DNA from: Microbacterium limosum | GTDB lineage: Bacteria > Actinomycetota > Actinomycetes > Actinomycetales > Microbacteriaceae | Direction: 5' to 3' | Assembly (NCBI RefSeq): GCF_036324365.1 | Contig: NZ_CP137080.1 | Location: forward strand, 1,922,001 to 1,986,000 | DNA: 64,000 bases | Notes under the pieces: generated by a model | The model's input: the letters and a program-made list of their open reading frames with translations, nothing else | Told to the model about the DNA's origin: nothing | The model's database searches: none | Position numbers and translations under genes: made by a program | Shown: positions 16,430 through 24,151 of the stretch, piece by piece | Layout of the letters: each line of letters begins with the position of its first letter | How positions within the stretch are numbered: the first letter of the stretch is position 1

Positions 16430-18604
16430 AGCCGCCGCCTCGTCCACCTCGCGCCGCGCGAGCCTGCTCGGCCACCAGATCGCCCGGCCGATGTCGTGGG
16501 CGAGGGCCGGCACGAGCAGCGAGCGCACGATGAAGGTGTCCAGGAGCACGCCGAAGGCCACGATGAACGCGATCTGGGCGAGGAAGAGGATCGGGATCAC
16601 CCCGAGAGCGGCGAACGTCGCGGCGAGGACCAGACCCGCCGACGTGATGACGCCGCCGGTCGCCACCAGGCCTCGCAGGATGCCGGGGCGGGTGCCGTGC
16701 CGCAGCGACTCCTCGCGCACCCTCGTCATGAGGAAGATGTTGTAGTCGATGCCGAGCGCCACGAGGAACACGAAGCCGTAGAGCGGCACCGCGGGGTCTG
16801 CCCCGGGGAACCCGAAGACGTGCTCGAACACGAGCGCGCTCACCCCGAGCGCCGCCCCGAACGAGACGATGACCGTCGCGACGAGCAGCACGGGAGCCAG
16901 CACAGATCGCAGCAGGAGCATGAGGATCACGAGGATCACCACCAGGACGACGGGGATGATCAGGGTGCGGTCGCGGATGGATGTCGCATTGGTGTCGAGC
17001 GCGACCGCGGTCACGCCGCCGACCTGCGCCACACCCTCCCCCAGCTCCGCGTCGAACGCGGTGCGCAGATCCTCCACCGCCGCCTCGGCGGCGAGGGAGT
17101 CGGCCGCATCCGAGAGAGTGACCTGCAGCAGCACGTCCCCGTCGGAGACAGTCGGCGCGGGCTCCGGAGTGCCGGGCGGCCCGACCGCCGTGAAGACGGC
17201 CTCGCCGTCCCGCACCGTGACCGCCGCCTGCCCGGTCGGCGAGTCCCCCGACGCGATAGCGACGTCGTCGGCGCCGTCGACTCCCTCCACGACGTCGACC
17301 GCCGCGGCGACGTCGCCCTCGGGAACGACGACGTAGGCGGGGCTGCCCGATCCGCCCGGGAAGTGCTCGGAGAGGACCTCCTGGCCGTCCCTGGCCTGGG
17401 AGTACCCCAGCACGAGGTCGCTGGAGGCGACCCCGTCGGCCTCCAGCTGCAGCACGCCGACCGTCGCGGCGAGCAGGCCCACCGTGCACACGATCCAGAT
17501 GCTGCGGGCACGGCGCGCGACGAAGCGTGCCGTCGCGGGCCAGACGCCCCGGCCCGCGACCGGGTCGCCGGCGATCGTCCCGGGCTTGGGCACGAACGGC
17601 CAGAAGGCCGCCCGGCCGAACACCGCCAGCAGCGCGGGCAGGAAGGTCAGGGCGGAGAGCATCGCGAAGGCGATCCCGATGGAGGCGATCGGGCCGAGCG
17701 CCTTGTTGCTGGCGAGATCCGAGAGCAGGAGGCAGAGCAGGCCCGCGATGACGGTGCCGCCGGAGGCGAGGATCGGCTCGAATGCTCCTCGCCAGGCGGT
17801 CACCGCGGCATCCCACCGCGGCTGGCCGCCGGCGAGCGCCTCGCGGAACCGTGCCACGTAGAGCAGGGCGTAGTCGGTCGCCGCACCGATGACGAGGATG
17901 AACAGGATGCCCTGCACCTGGCCGTTGAGCACGAAGATCCCCGCGAAGGCGAGCCACCACACCGTCAGCAGGGCCACGCACAGCGCGAAGACCGAGGAGG
18001 CGAGCACGAGCAGGGGGAGCAGCGGCGAACGGTAGACGACGACGAGGATGACGAAGACGGCGCCGAGAGCGACCGCCAGCAGAAGCCCGTCGATGCCGAG
18101 GAATCCCTCGGTCAGATCGGCCGTGAAGCCCGCGGGTCCCGTCACCCATCCATCCAGCGGTGCGGGCAGGCCGGCAACGAGGTCGCGCAGCTCCGTCACG
18201 CTCTCGCGCAGTTCGGCGTCCGCATCGATCGGCACGAATATCTGCAGCGCCTGGCCGTCCTCCGACGGGACGGGCGGGGAGGCATCCCCCGTCACGCCGT
18301 CGACCCGGGCGAGGTCCTCGGCGAGCGCGGCGACATCGGCCGTCTGCTCGGAGGTCAGCTCGCCCTCCCCCGTCACGACGACGAGCGCGGGCACCGAATC
18401 CGCGCCGAGGAACCCCGGCAGCCGCTCCTGGACGGCCGTCGCATCGGCGCTCGCGGGCAGGAACGACGACTGGTCGTTGGTGGAGACCTCGTCGACCTTG
18501 CCGAAGTAGGGCCCGCCGATGGAGCCGCCGACGAGCCAGACGAGGATCAGCAGCACGGGTAGGCCGATGCGCAGAAGCCGGGGCGGCCGGGAGATGGATT
18601 TCAC
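16382..18604 (-). CDS. MMPL/RND-type membrane exporter
   Basis: 740 residues with two repeats of the MMPL unit: one N-terminal helix, an extracytoplasmic domain of about 140 residues, five helices, then the same again. Motifs such as GAATDYALLYVARFREAL and ALGIDYNIFLMTRVREE mark the proton-relay helices. It most resembles the Streptomyces ActII-3/YdfJ group, which exports antibiotics or lipids, rather than mycobacterial MmpL3. The GTG at 18604 has no ribosome site; instead TAAGCT ends seven bases upstream, so the mRNA is leaderless. A perfect palindrome overlaps that box, pointing to control by a dimeric repressor (MarR or TetR type) not encoded next to it. Confidence 0.88.
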   Translation of the reverse strand: MKSISRPPRLLRIGLPVLLILVWLVGGSIGGPYFGKVDEVSTNDQSSFLPASADATAVQERLPGFLGADSVPALVVVTGEGELTSEQTADVAALAEDLARVDGVTGDASPPVPSEDGQALQIFVPIDADAELRESVTELRDLVAGLPAPLDGWVTGPAGFTADLTEGFLGIDGLLLAVALGAVFVILVVVYRSPLLPLLVLASSVFALCVALLTVWWLAFAGIFVLNGQVQGILFILVIGAATDYALLYVARFREALAGGQPRWDAAVTAWRGAFEPILASGGTVIAGLLCLLLSDLASNKALGPIASIGIAFAMLSALTFLPALLAVFGRAAFWPFVPKPGTIAGDPVAGRGVWPATARFVARRARSIWIVCTVGLLAATVGVLQLEADGVASSDLVLGYSQARDGQEVLSEHFPGGSGSPAYVVVPEGDVAAAVDVVEGVDGADDVAIASGDSPTGQAAVTVRDGEAVFTAVGPPGTPEPAPTVSDGDVLLQVTLSDAADSLAAEAAVEDLRTAFDAELGEGVAQVGGVTAVALDTNATSIRDRTLIIPVVLVVILVILMLLLRSVLAPVLLVATVIVSFGAALGVSALVFEHVFGFPGADPAVPLYGFVFLVALGIDYNIFLMTRVREESLRHGTRPGILRGLVATGGVITSAGLVLAATFAALGVIPILFLAQIAFIVAFGVLLDTFIVRSLLVPALAHDIGRAIWWPSRLARREVDEAAARPRTGDSLETGRSRL

Positions 18605-18611
18605 GATCGCT

Positions 18612-18626
18612 AGCTTAGCTAGCTAA
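18612..18626 (-). promoter_or_regulatory. mmpL promoter with overlapping palindromic operator
   Basis: The -10 box TAAGCT (18612-18617, minus strand) is seven bases from the GTG. TTAGCTAGCTAA (18615-18626) is a perfect 12-base palindrome overlapping it. A repressor bound here would block RNA polymerase. Confidence 0.6.
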
Positions 18627-18645
18627 ATCTTCCCCGAGCGAGGGC

Positions 18646-19044
18646 TCACCATCTCTCGATGATCAGGGGGATCCAGCCGATGACGAACGCCGCAAGTCCC
18701 ACGCCGAGCATGAGGAGCCCGAGGCGGACGAGGAATCGCACGGCGTGGGAGCTGGCCTCGATGCGCATCTTGTTCCGCCAGCCGCGCCGGTAGTGGATGT
18801 CGGCCATGTCGCGGGAGCCGATGTGCCGGACGTCCGCGGCGCCGAGCGGGGCCTCGTTGACGTTGCCGTCGTCGTCGAACCAGCGTACGACCGGTCCGTG
18901 ATCGGTCTGCTCGACGACGGCACGCACCGCGACCCAGTCACCATCGGCGAGCCGCGCGATGAGGGCGACGAGGAGGAGGCCCACTCCGAGCCCCGCACCG
19001 ATCCAGGTGAAGATCTCGGCAATGAGTCCCACCGTGTCGCCCAC
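18646..19044 (-). CDS. Small two-helix membrane protein of unknown function
   Basis: 132 residues: a membrane helix at about 8-30, a soluble middle of about 65 residues (VVRWFDDDGNVNEAPLG), and a second helix at about 105-127. The layout recalls DUF3592-type proteins, but I cannot assign it. The GTG at 19044 is preceded by TAATCT with a 7-base gap, so a leaderless start is likely. It diverges from the CDF exporter, the two -10 boxes being only 30 bases apart. It sits upstream of the mmpL gene on the same strand but has its own promoter. Confidence 0.7.
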   Translation of the reverse strand: MGDTVGLIAEIFTWIGAGLGVGLLLVALIARLADGDWVAVRAVVEQTDHGPVVRWFDDDGNVNEAPLGAADVRHIGSRDMADIHYRRGWRNKMRIEASSHAVRFLVRLGLLMLGVGLAAFVIGWIPLIIERW

Positions 19045-19051
19045 GATCTAC

Positions 19052-19093
19052 AGATTAGCGGCGCGCATGCGCGGCGACGTCCCCGGCTAACCT
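19052..19093. promoter_or_regulatory. Divergent leaderless promoters
   Basis: TAATCT (19052-19057, minus strand) serves the gene starting at 19044 with a 7-base gap. TAACCT (19088-19093, plus strand) serves the CDF gene with a 6-base gap. The two promoters must share or compete for upstream DNA. Confidence 0.6.
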
Positions 19094-19099
19094 GTTCGC

Positions 19100-20062
19100 G
19101 TGGCAGCAGGACACGGACACGCGGGAGGCGGTGGCCACGGGCACGGGCCCGGCGGCACAGCCGGGCACGACCACACCGCCGGAGCGTCGCGTACGCGCCT
19201 GCAGGTCGCCTTGGCACTCACCGCGGCGGTGCTCGTCGTCGAGGTCATCGGCGCGGTGATGACCCGTAGCCTCGCCCTCTTCGTCGATGCCGCGCACATG
19301 CTCACCGACGTCGCCGGCCTCGCGACGGCGGTCGTGGCCTCGCGTCTGGCCGATCTGCCGACCTCCGACCGTCTGACGTGGGGATGGGCTCGCGCGGAGG
19401 TGCTCGGTGCCCTCGCCCAAGCCGCCCTGCTGCTCGGAGTGGGCGTCTTCGCCCTCGTGGAAGGGGTCCGGCGGCTGTTCTCGCCCCCGGAGGTGCTCGC
19501 GGGGCCGCTCGTGGTCTTCGGAGCGATCGGCCTCGTCGCCAATGTCGTCGCCCTCCTGGTGCTCGCGGGTGGGCGACGATCGAACCTCAACATGAGGGCG
19601 GCGTTCCTCGAGGTCGTCAACGACGCGCTGGGGTCGGTGGGCGTGATCGTCTCCGCCCTGTGCATCGCACTGTTCGGCTGGCAGCGGGCGGACGCGATCG
19701 TCGGCATCCTCATCGCCGGGCTGATCATCCCCCGCACCCTCGTCCTGTTGCGCGCGGCAGGCAGCGTGCTGATGGAGCAGACTCCCCCGGGTCTCGATCT
19801 GGCGGCCGTCCGGTCCCACATCCTCGCGCTCCCGCACGTGCGGGAGGTCCACGACCTGCACGCCTCGCGCGTGGCATCGAACCTCCCCGTGCTGAGCGCG
19901 CATGTCGTCGTGGACGAGGAGTGCTTCACCGACGGCCACACGGCCGCGCTCCTGAACGACCTGCAGGAATGCGTCGCGGAGCACTTCGTCGTCTCGATCG
20001 AGCACTCCACCTTCCAGTTCGAGCCGCCCTCGCATCCAGACGAGGGCTCACGGCACGTGTGA
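19100..20062 (+). CDS. Cation diffusion facilitator (Zn/Cd/Co efflux)
   Basis: 320 residues. A Gly/His-rich cytoplasmic N-terminus (GHGHAGGGGHGHG) precedes six membrane helices and a C-terminal metal-sensing domain (about 215-310). Metal-site residues appear in DAAHMLTD on helix 2 and VVNDALGS on helix 5. Such proteins exchange cytoplasmic Zn, Cd or Co for protons. The GTG at 19100 is leaderless. The arsR-arsC fusion gene begins 26 bases after the stop but has its own promoter, so the two form a metal-response block more than a strict operon. Confidence 0.9.
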   Translation: MAAGHGHAGGGGHGHGPGGTAGHDHTAGASRTRLQVALALTAAVLVVEVIGAVMTRSLALFVDAAHMLTDVAGLATAVVASRLADLPTSDRLTWGWARAEVLGALAQAALLLGVGVFALVEGVRRLFSPPEVLAGPLVVFGAIGLVANVVALLVLAGGRRSNLNMRAAFLEVVNDALGSVGVIVSALCIALFGWQRADAIVGILIAGLIIPRTLVLLRAAGSVLMEQTPPGLDLAAVRSHILALPHVREVHDLHASRVASNLPVLSAHVVVDEECFTDGHTAALLNDLQECVAEHFVVSIEHSTFQFEPPSHPDEGSRHV

Positions 20063-20074
20063 CACGGCCGGAGC

Positions 20075-20090
20075 ATAGACTCGCATCTAT
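20075..20090 (+). promoter_or_regulatory. ArsR-type operator and -10 box of the arsR-arsC fusion
   Basis: ATAGA and TCTAT flank a 6-base spacer, overlapping the ATG at 20089. The -10 box TAGACT (20076-20081) lies inside it with a 7-base gap to the ATG. The half-sites match those of the operator at 20996-21011. Confidence 0.65.
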
Positions 20091-20967
20091 GGATGCTGCG
20101 GCGCGACTGGCGGTGATGGCCGACCCCACCCGTGCGCGGATCGTCGCGCTCCTGCGCGGTGCGCCGGACGGGCGGGCACTCGTCGGCCACCTGGCGCGCG
20201 ACCTGGGCCTTCGCCAGCCGACGATCAGCCACCACATGCGGGTCCTCCGCGAGGCGGGCGTCGTCGAGCGCGAGCCTGTGGGCCGCGAGGCGTGGTACTC
20301 CCTGACGCCCGGCGACGCCGAGCAGCTGGCCGACATCGTCGCGGCGCCGGCGGCGGCACCCCCGACGCCCCCGGTGGACCTCGACCGCATCGCCGACGAC
20401 CTCGGCGCGCGCTATCGCGGCGTGCTCGGGCGCGACACGATCCGCCGCCACGTGCAGGAGAGCCACGATCTGCTCAGCGCCACGACGGGGGTGCGGATGC
20501 TCGCCTCCCGCACGAGCGCGTTCGCGGCATCCCGGCTCGAGGCCGCGCTCACCCACGACGCCGTCCCCGCCGCGTGCGAGGTGCTCTTCGTCTGTACGCA
20601 GAACGCCGGCAGGTCTCAGATGGCCGCCGCCCTGCTGCGCCACCTCACCGGGCCGGACGTCGTGATCAGGTCCGCGGGCTCCGAGCCCCGCGGCGAGATC
20701 CGGTCGACCATCGTGAGCGCGCTCGACGAGATCGGGGTCGGAATCGGCGGCGAGTTCCCCAAGCCGCTGACGGACGACGTCGTGCGCGCCGCCGACGTCG
20801 TGGTCACGATGGGATGCGGCGACGCCTGCCCCGTCTACCCGGGCATCCGCTACGTCGACTGGGATATCGCGGATCCCGCCGGGCTGCCGCTCGCGGACGT
20901 GCGACGGATCCGCGACGAGATCGAGCTCCGGGTGCGCGAGCTCGCCGCGGATCTGCGACCCGCGTGA
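20089..20967 (+). CDS. ArsR repressor fused to arsenate reductase (LMW-PTP fold)
   Basis: 292 residues in three parts: an ArsR winged helix at about 1-80 (LRQPTISHHMRVLREAGVV), a helical linker at about 95-160 resembling the three-helix bundle found before some actinobacterial ArsC domains, and a low-molecular-weight phosphatase/arsenate reductase domain from 164. The P-loop C169-x5-R175 (FVCTQNAGRS) is intact, as is the second conserved loop MGCGDACP. The helix-turn-helix has no obvious CxC arsenic site. The leaderless ATG is buried in its own operator, suggesting autoregulation. Fusing sensor and enzyme would couple arsenate reduction to derepression (inference). Confidence 0.88.
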   Translation: MDAAARLAVMADPTRARIVALLRGAPDGRALVGHLARDLGLRQPTISHHMRVLREAGVVEREPVGREAWYSLTPGDAEQLADIVAAPAAAPPTPPVDLDRIADDLGARYRGVLGRDTIRRHVQESHDLLSATTGVRMLASRTSAFAASRLEAALTHDAVPAACEVLFVCTQNAGRSQMAAALLRHLTGPDVVIRSAGSEPRGEIRSTIVSALDEIGVGIGGEFPKPLTDDVVRAADVVVTMGCGDACPVYPGIRYVDWDIADPAGLPLADVRRIRDEIELRVRELAADLRPA

Positions 20968-20995
20968 GCGTTCACCCGGCGTTCACCATCGATAC

Positions 20996-21011
20996 ATAGA
21001 CCGCGGTCTAT
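20996..21011. promoter_or_regulatory. ArsR-type operator of arsC
   Basis: ATAGACCGCGGTCTAT is a perfect 16-base palindrome. A candidate -10 box TATCAT (21009-21014) overlaps its right edge, so binding should block transcription of the arsenate reductase gene. Confidence 0.75.
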
Positions 21012-21035
21012 CATTAGGTGACCGTGAGGAGCATC

Positions 21036-21452
21036 ATGACCGACAAGCCCACCGTTCTCTTCGTCTGCGTCCACAACGCCGGACGCTCGCAGATGGCCGC
21101 CGGATACCTGCGCGCGCTCGCCGGCGACGACGTCGAGGTGCTCTCGGCCGGCTCGGCGCCGAAGGACCGGATCAACCCGATCGCCGTGGAGGCGATGGCG
21201 GAGGAAGGCATCGACATCGCGGGGCACGCCCCGAAGGTGCTGACGGTCGAGGCAGTCGAGGTATCGGATGTCGTGATCACGATGGGATGCGGCGACGCCT
21301 GCCCGATCTTCCCCGGCAAGCGCTACGAGGACTGGGAGCTGGACGACCCGGCGGGACAGGGCATCGAGTCCGTCCGCCCGATCCGCGACGAGATCCGCCG
21401 CCGCATCGAAGCGCTGATCGGCGAGCTGCTCCCCGAGACGCCCCGCGCATGA
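21036..21452 (+). CDS. arsC: Arsenate reductase, LMW-PTP fold
   Basis: 138 residues. The P-loop FVCVHNAGRS has C11 and R17, and MGCGDACP (near residue 86) is the thiol-bearing loop. It reduces arsenate to arsenite, in actinobacteria usually with mycothiol/mycoredoxin or thioredoxin. The ATG at 21036 has GAGGAG four bases upstream; an in-frame GTG at 21018 is less likely. It follows a perfect ArsR operator. No arsenite pump (ArsB or Acr3) is present in the window, so export must rely on a gene elsewhere. Confidence 0.88.
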   Translation: MTDKPTVLFVCVHNAGRSQMAAGYLRALAGDDVEVLSAGSAPKDRINPIAVEAMAEEGIDIAGHAPKVLTVEAVEVSDVVITMGCGDACPIFPGKRYEDWELDDPAGQGIESVRPIRDEIRRRIEALIGELLPETPRA

Positions 21453-21792
21453 GCACGAGGAGACCGTCGAGCGTGTGGTGTTCGAGTCGTATGCCGCCCT
21501 GGGGCGCACCGCGACCGTGTCGACCCACCTGCCCGCGCTCGCCGAGATCGGGATCGACGTGGGGCAGGACTTCCCCAAGCCGCTGACCGACGACGTCGTG
21601 CGCGCCGCGGATGCCGTGGTCACGATGGGGTGCGGGGATGCCTGCCCCATCTACCCGGGCAAGCGCTACCTGGACTGGCCGCTCGCCGACCCGGCTGGTC
21701 TCGACCTCGACGGGGTGCGCGCCGTTCGCGACGACATCCGGGACCGGGTCGAGCACCTGCTCGCGGAGCTCACGAGCGCTCCCCCGCGCTGA
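21451..21792 (+). pseudogene. Decayed arsenate reductase with an internal deletion
   Basis: The frame reads a short three-helix-bundle remnant (ERVVFESYAALG, then THLPALAEIG) and then jumps to FPKPLTDDVVRAAD and the rest of an arsenate reductase C-terminus (MGCGDACPIYPGKRYLDW). The roughly 80-residue segment that should hold the C-x5-R P-loop is gone, so the product cannot be a reductase. The tail is very close to the end of the fusion protein at 20089-20967, even at DNA level. The junction falls at GCGCTCG-C/A-CGAGATCGGG, a sequence present at the matching point of the fusion gene, consistent with deletion between short repeats. The first possible start is GTG at 21475. Confidence 0.75.
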
Positions 21793-21815
21793 GCGCGGGC
21801 GTCGGAGGGCGCACG

Positions 21816-21821
21816 TACCGT
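21816..21821 (+). promoter_or_regulatory. -10 box, leaderless promoter
   Basis: TACCGT ends six bases before the ATG at 21828. Confidence 0.5.
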
Positions 21822-21827
21822 GTCGGT

Positions 21828-22256
21828 ATGACGCGGCACTTCCCCTCCGACGCGCCGTGCGCGCTGTGCGGCGACGCGGGCCGTGAGCGACGCGGCGGTC
21901 GGATCCGGTGCGCGCGCTGCGGATGGCGCGTGGGAGACGCTCCGGATGCCGACCTCGAGCGCCCGCGCGTCGATGTCCTGTACTACCTGCGCTACGCCGA
22001 CCGGATCAAGATCGGCACGTCGGGCGACCCGCGTCGGCGCCTCGCCGCGATCCGCCACGACGAACTGCTCGCGTTCGAGCGGGGCGGCCGCGAGCTCGAG
22101 CGTGCGCGCCATGCGCAGTTCGCGACTTCCCGGCTCGGCGGGGAGTGGTTCGCGGACGACGTCGCGCTCATGAGGCACGTCCGCGCGCTCGAGAGCGCCG
22201 ACCCCTGGCGCTCCTACGATCGCTGGGTCGCGGCATCCCTCGTCGCTCTCTGCTGA
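21828..22256 (+). CDS. Zinc-ribbon protein with GIY-YIG-like (T5orf172/MUG113) domain
   Basis: 142 residues. The N-terminus has two CxxC pairs (CALCG at about 11-14, CARCG near 32), a small zinc ribbon. The rest resembles the T5orf172/MUG113 branch of the GIY-YIG nuclease fold: VLYYLRYADRIKIGTSGDPRRRL near residues 50-70 carries the paired tyrosines and the arginine, and GGEWF near 105 is typical of the group. The family is often found in phage or defence contexts, but its biochemical role is poorly known. A leaderless start is likely. Confidence 0.7.
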   Translation: MTRHFPSDAPCALCGDAGRERRGGRIRCARCGWRVGDAPDADLERPRVDVLYYLRYADRIKIGTSGDPRRRLAAIRHDELLAFERGGRELERARHAQFATSRLGGEWFADDVALMRHVRALESADPWRSYDRWVAASLVALC

Positions 22257-22294
22257 TGCGACGTCCTCCCACCCGGGGCGGCGTCGATCGGACG

Positions 22295-22960
22295 TCAGTC
22301 CCAGTCGAGGTAGTCCTCGATGGCCCATGAGGTGGCACCCACGTGGGTCGCCGGGAAGAGGTGGCCTCCGCCCTCGACGCGCACGACGCTGACCCGGTCC
22401 GGCGCCGCCACCTGCAGCGCGTCGCCGTTGGCGGCCGGCGCGACCGGGTCTTCCGTTCCCTGGATGACCAGCACCGGAATCGCGGGCGCGAGCGGGGGCA
22501 GCTGCGCCGCGCCGCGCGCGGAACGCTGCATCTGTGCGACCGCGTCGTCGCGCAGGTGCTCGGGAGCCTCCACCGCCCCCGGCGACGAGGCGGGCTCGTC
22601 GACGCCGAGCAGCAGTACTCCATTGACGCGGTCGGCATGCTCGAGGGCGACGATGCGCGCGACCGCGCCGCCGAACTCGTGACCGCCGATCCAGGCGTCC
22701 GCGATGCCGAGCTCGTCGAGGACGTCGACGACGTCCTGCGCCAGCTGGCTCATCGTCACGGATGCGGACGGGTCGGAGGGGACGCGGCGGGTGCCGAGCC
22801 GGATGACGCGGAAGTCCTCCTCCGAGACCGAATGGGCGAGCGCGCCCAGATAGTCGATTCCCAGGCCGAGACCGGCGATCAGCACCAGGGCGGGCCCGTC
22901 ACCCTCGACGGCGAAGGGGATCGCCCGGCCGTCGGCGTCGAAGATCTGGGTGTCGGTCAT
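22295..22960 (-). CDS. Alpha/beta-hydrolase-fold protein with glutamate at the nucleophile position
   Basis: 221 residues. The fold is clear: an oxyanion region LVLIAGLGLG near 25-35, a nucleophile elbow near 93-98, an acid GTEDPVAP near 170, and the histidine GGGHLFPATH near 200. The elbow reads GHEFGG, so the usual Ser (or Asp in epoxide hydrolases and dehalogenases) is replaced by Glu. This predicts either loss of activity or an unusual mechanism. GAGAGGA-like sequence lies about 8 bases before the ATG at 22960. No operon partner is visible; substrate unknown. Confidence 0.75.
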   Translation of the reverse strand: MTDTQIFDADGRAIPFAVEGDGPALVLIAGLGLGIDYLGALAHSVSEEDFRVIRLGTRRVPSDPSASVTMSQLAQDVVDVLDELGIADAWIGGHEFGGAVARIVALEHADRVNGVLLLGVDEPASSPGAVEAPEHLRDDAVAQMQRSARGAAQLPPLAPAIPVLVIQGTEDPVAPAANGDALQVAAPDRVSVVRVEGGGHLFPATHVGATSWAIEDYLDWD

Positions 22961-23027
22961 TGCTCGGGTCCTCTCTGGGGACGGTCATCGTTCGTCGCCG
23001 GCGCCCTGCCGGCACGGCCTTCGGGGC

Positions 23028-24101
23028 TCAGACGTTGAAGCGGAACTCCACCACGTCGCCGTCCTGCATGACGTAGTCCTTGCCCTCCAGGCGTGCCTTG
23101 CCCTTGGCCCGGGCATCGAGAACCGACCCCGCCTCGATCAGGTCGTCGAACGAGATGACCTCGGCCTTGATGAAGCCCTTCTCGAAGTCGGTGTGGATGA
23201 CTCCCGCCGCCTGCGGCGCCTTCCAGCCCTTGCCGATCGTCCAGGCGCGGGACTCCTTCGGACCGGCCGTGAGGTAGGTCTGCAGTCCGAGCGTGTCGAA
23301 GCCGATGCGCGCGAGCTGGTCGAGGCCGGACTCCTCCTGCCCCGTCGAGGCGAGCAGCTCCGCCGCGTCCTCGGGGTCGAGGTCGATGAGCTCCGATTCG
23401 ATCTTGGCGTCGAGGAAGACGGCCTTGGCCGGGGCGACGAGCTCTTCCAGGCTCGCCTTCGCCGCGGCATCCGTCAGGATCGCCTCGTCGACGTTGAAGA
23501 CGTAGATGTACGGCTTCGCGGTCAGCAGCCCGAGCTCCCTGATCGGCGAGAGGTCCAGGTCGGAGTGCGAGAGCAGCACGCCCCGCTCCAGCGCGTCCCG
23601 CGCTGCCGTCGCGGCCTCGAGCACGCTCGGATCGCTCTTCTTCCCCCTGACCTCCTTCTCGATGCGCGGGATCGCGCGCTCGAGGGTCTGCAGGTCGGCC
23701 AGCTGCAGCTCGGCGTTGATCGTCTCGAGGTCGTTCTTGGGGTTCACCCCGCCCTCGACGTGCACGACGTCGTCGTCAGTGAAGCCGCGGACGACCTGCG
23801 CGATCGCGTCGGCCTCGCGGATGTTGGCGAGGAACTGGTTGCCCAGGCCCTCGCCCTCGCTCGCGCCGCGCACGATGCCCGCGATGTCGACGAACGACAC
23901 CGTCGCGGGCAGGATGCGCTCGCTGCCGAAGATCTCGGCCAGCTGCGTGAGGCGCGGGTCGGGCAGGCTCACGACCCCGACGTTCGGCTCGATCGTCGCG
24001 AACGGATAGTTCGCGGCGAGCACGTCGTTCTTCGTCAGTGCGTTGAAGAGGGTGGACTTGCCGACGTTGGGCAGGCCGACGATGCCGATAGTGAGAGCCA
24101 C
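23028..24101 (-). CDS. ychF: Ribosome-associated ATPase YchF/OLA1
   Basis: 357 residues from the GTG at 24101. G1 reads GLPNVGKST, G3 DIAG, and the G4 motif is NVDE instead of NKxD, which is why YchF prefers ATP to GTP. A coiled-coil insert and a C-terminal TGS domain (ending DVVEFRFNV) complete the normal layout. It binds the ribosome and responds to stress in other bacteria. An ATG six bases earlier (24107) is possible, but the family N-terminus MALTIGIVG favours the GTG, and a TAGACT box eight bases from it suits a leaderless start. Confidence 0.93.
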   Translation of the reverse strand: MALTIGIVGLPNVGKSTLFNALTKNDVLAANYPFATIEPNVGVVSLPDPRLTQLAEIFGSERILPATVSFVDIAGIVRGASEGEGLGNQFLANIREADAIAQVVRGFTDDDVVHVEGGVNPKNDLETINAELQLADLQTLERAIPRIEKEVRGKKSDPSVLEAATAARDALERGVLLSHSDLDLSPIRELGLLTAKPYIYVFNVDEAILTDAAAKASLEELVAPAKAVFLDAKIESELIDLDPEDAAELLASTGQEESGLDQLARIGFDTLGLQTYLTAGPKESRAWTIGKGWKAPQAAGVIHTDFEKGFIKAEVISFDDLIEAGSVLDARAKGKARLEGKDYVMQDGDVVEFRFNV

Positions 24102-24109
24102 GGGCATCG

Positions 24110-24115
24110 AGTCTA
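24110..24115 (-). promoter_or_regulatory. -10 box of ychF
   Basis: TAGACT on the minus strand ends eight bases before the GTG at 24101 and only two before the alternative ATG, which argues for the GTG. Confidence 0.5.
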
Positions 24116-24151
24116 CGGCGGTGCGCCGGTGGATTCCTCCGGGGGCCGGCC

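Noticed and set aside
15068..18562. A very long open frame antisense to the MMPL gene
   Set aside because: High GC removes stop codons from antisense frames. Its protein is low-complexity Arg/Asp/His-rich, while the opposite strand encodes a clear exporter.
21449..21586. ATG at 21449 overlapping the arsC stop as start of the third reductase
   Set aside because: It is out of frame with the recognisable reductase sequence.
19100..21792. Complete arsenic resistance operon
   Set aside because: No ArsB or Acr3 pump is visible; the CDF protein belongs to a divalent-metal family and is not expected to move arsenite.
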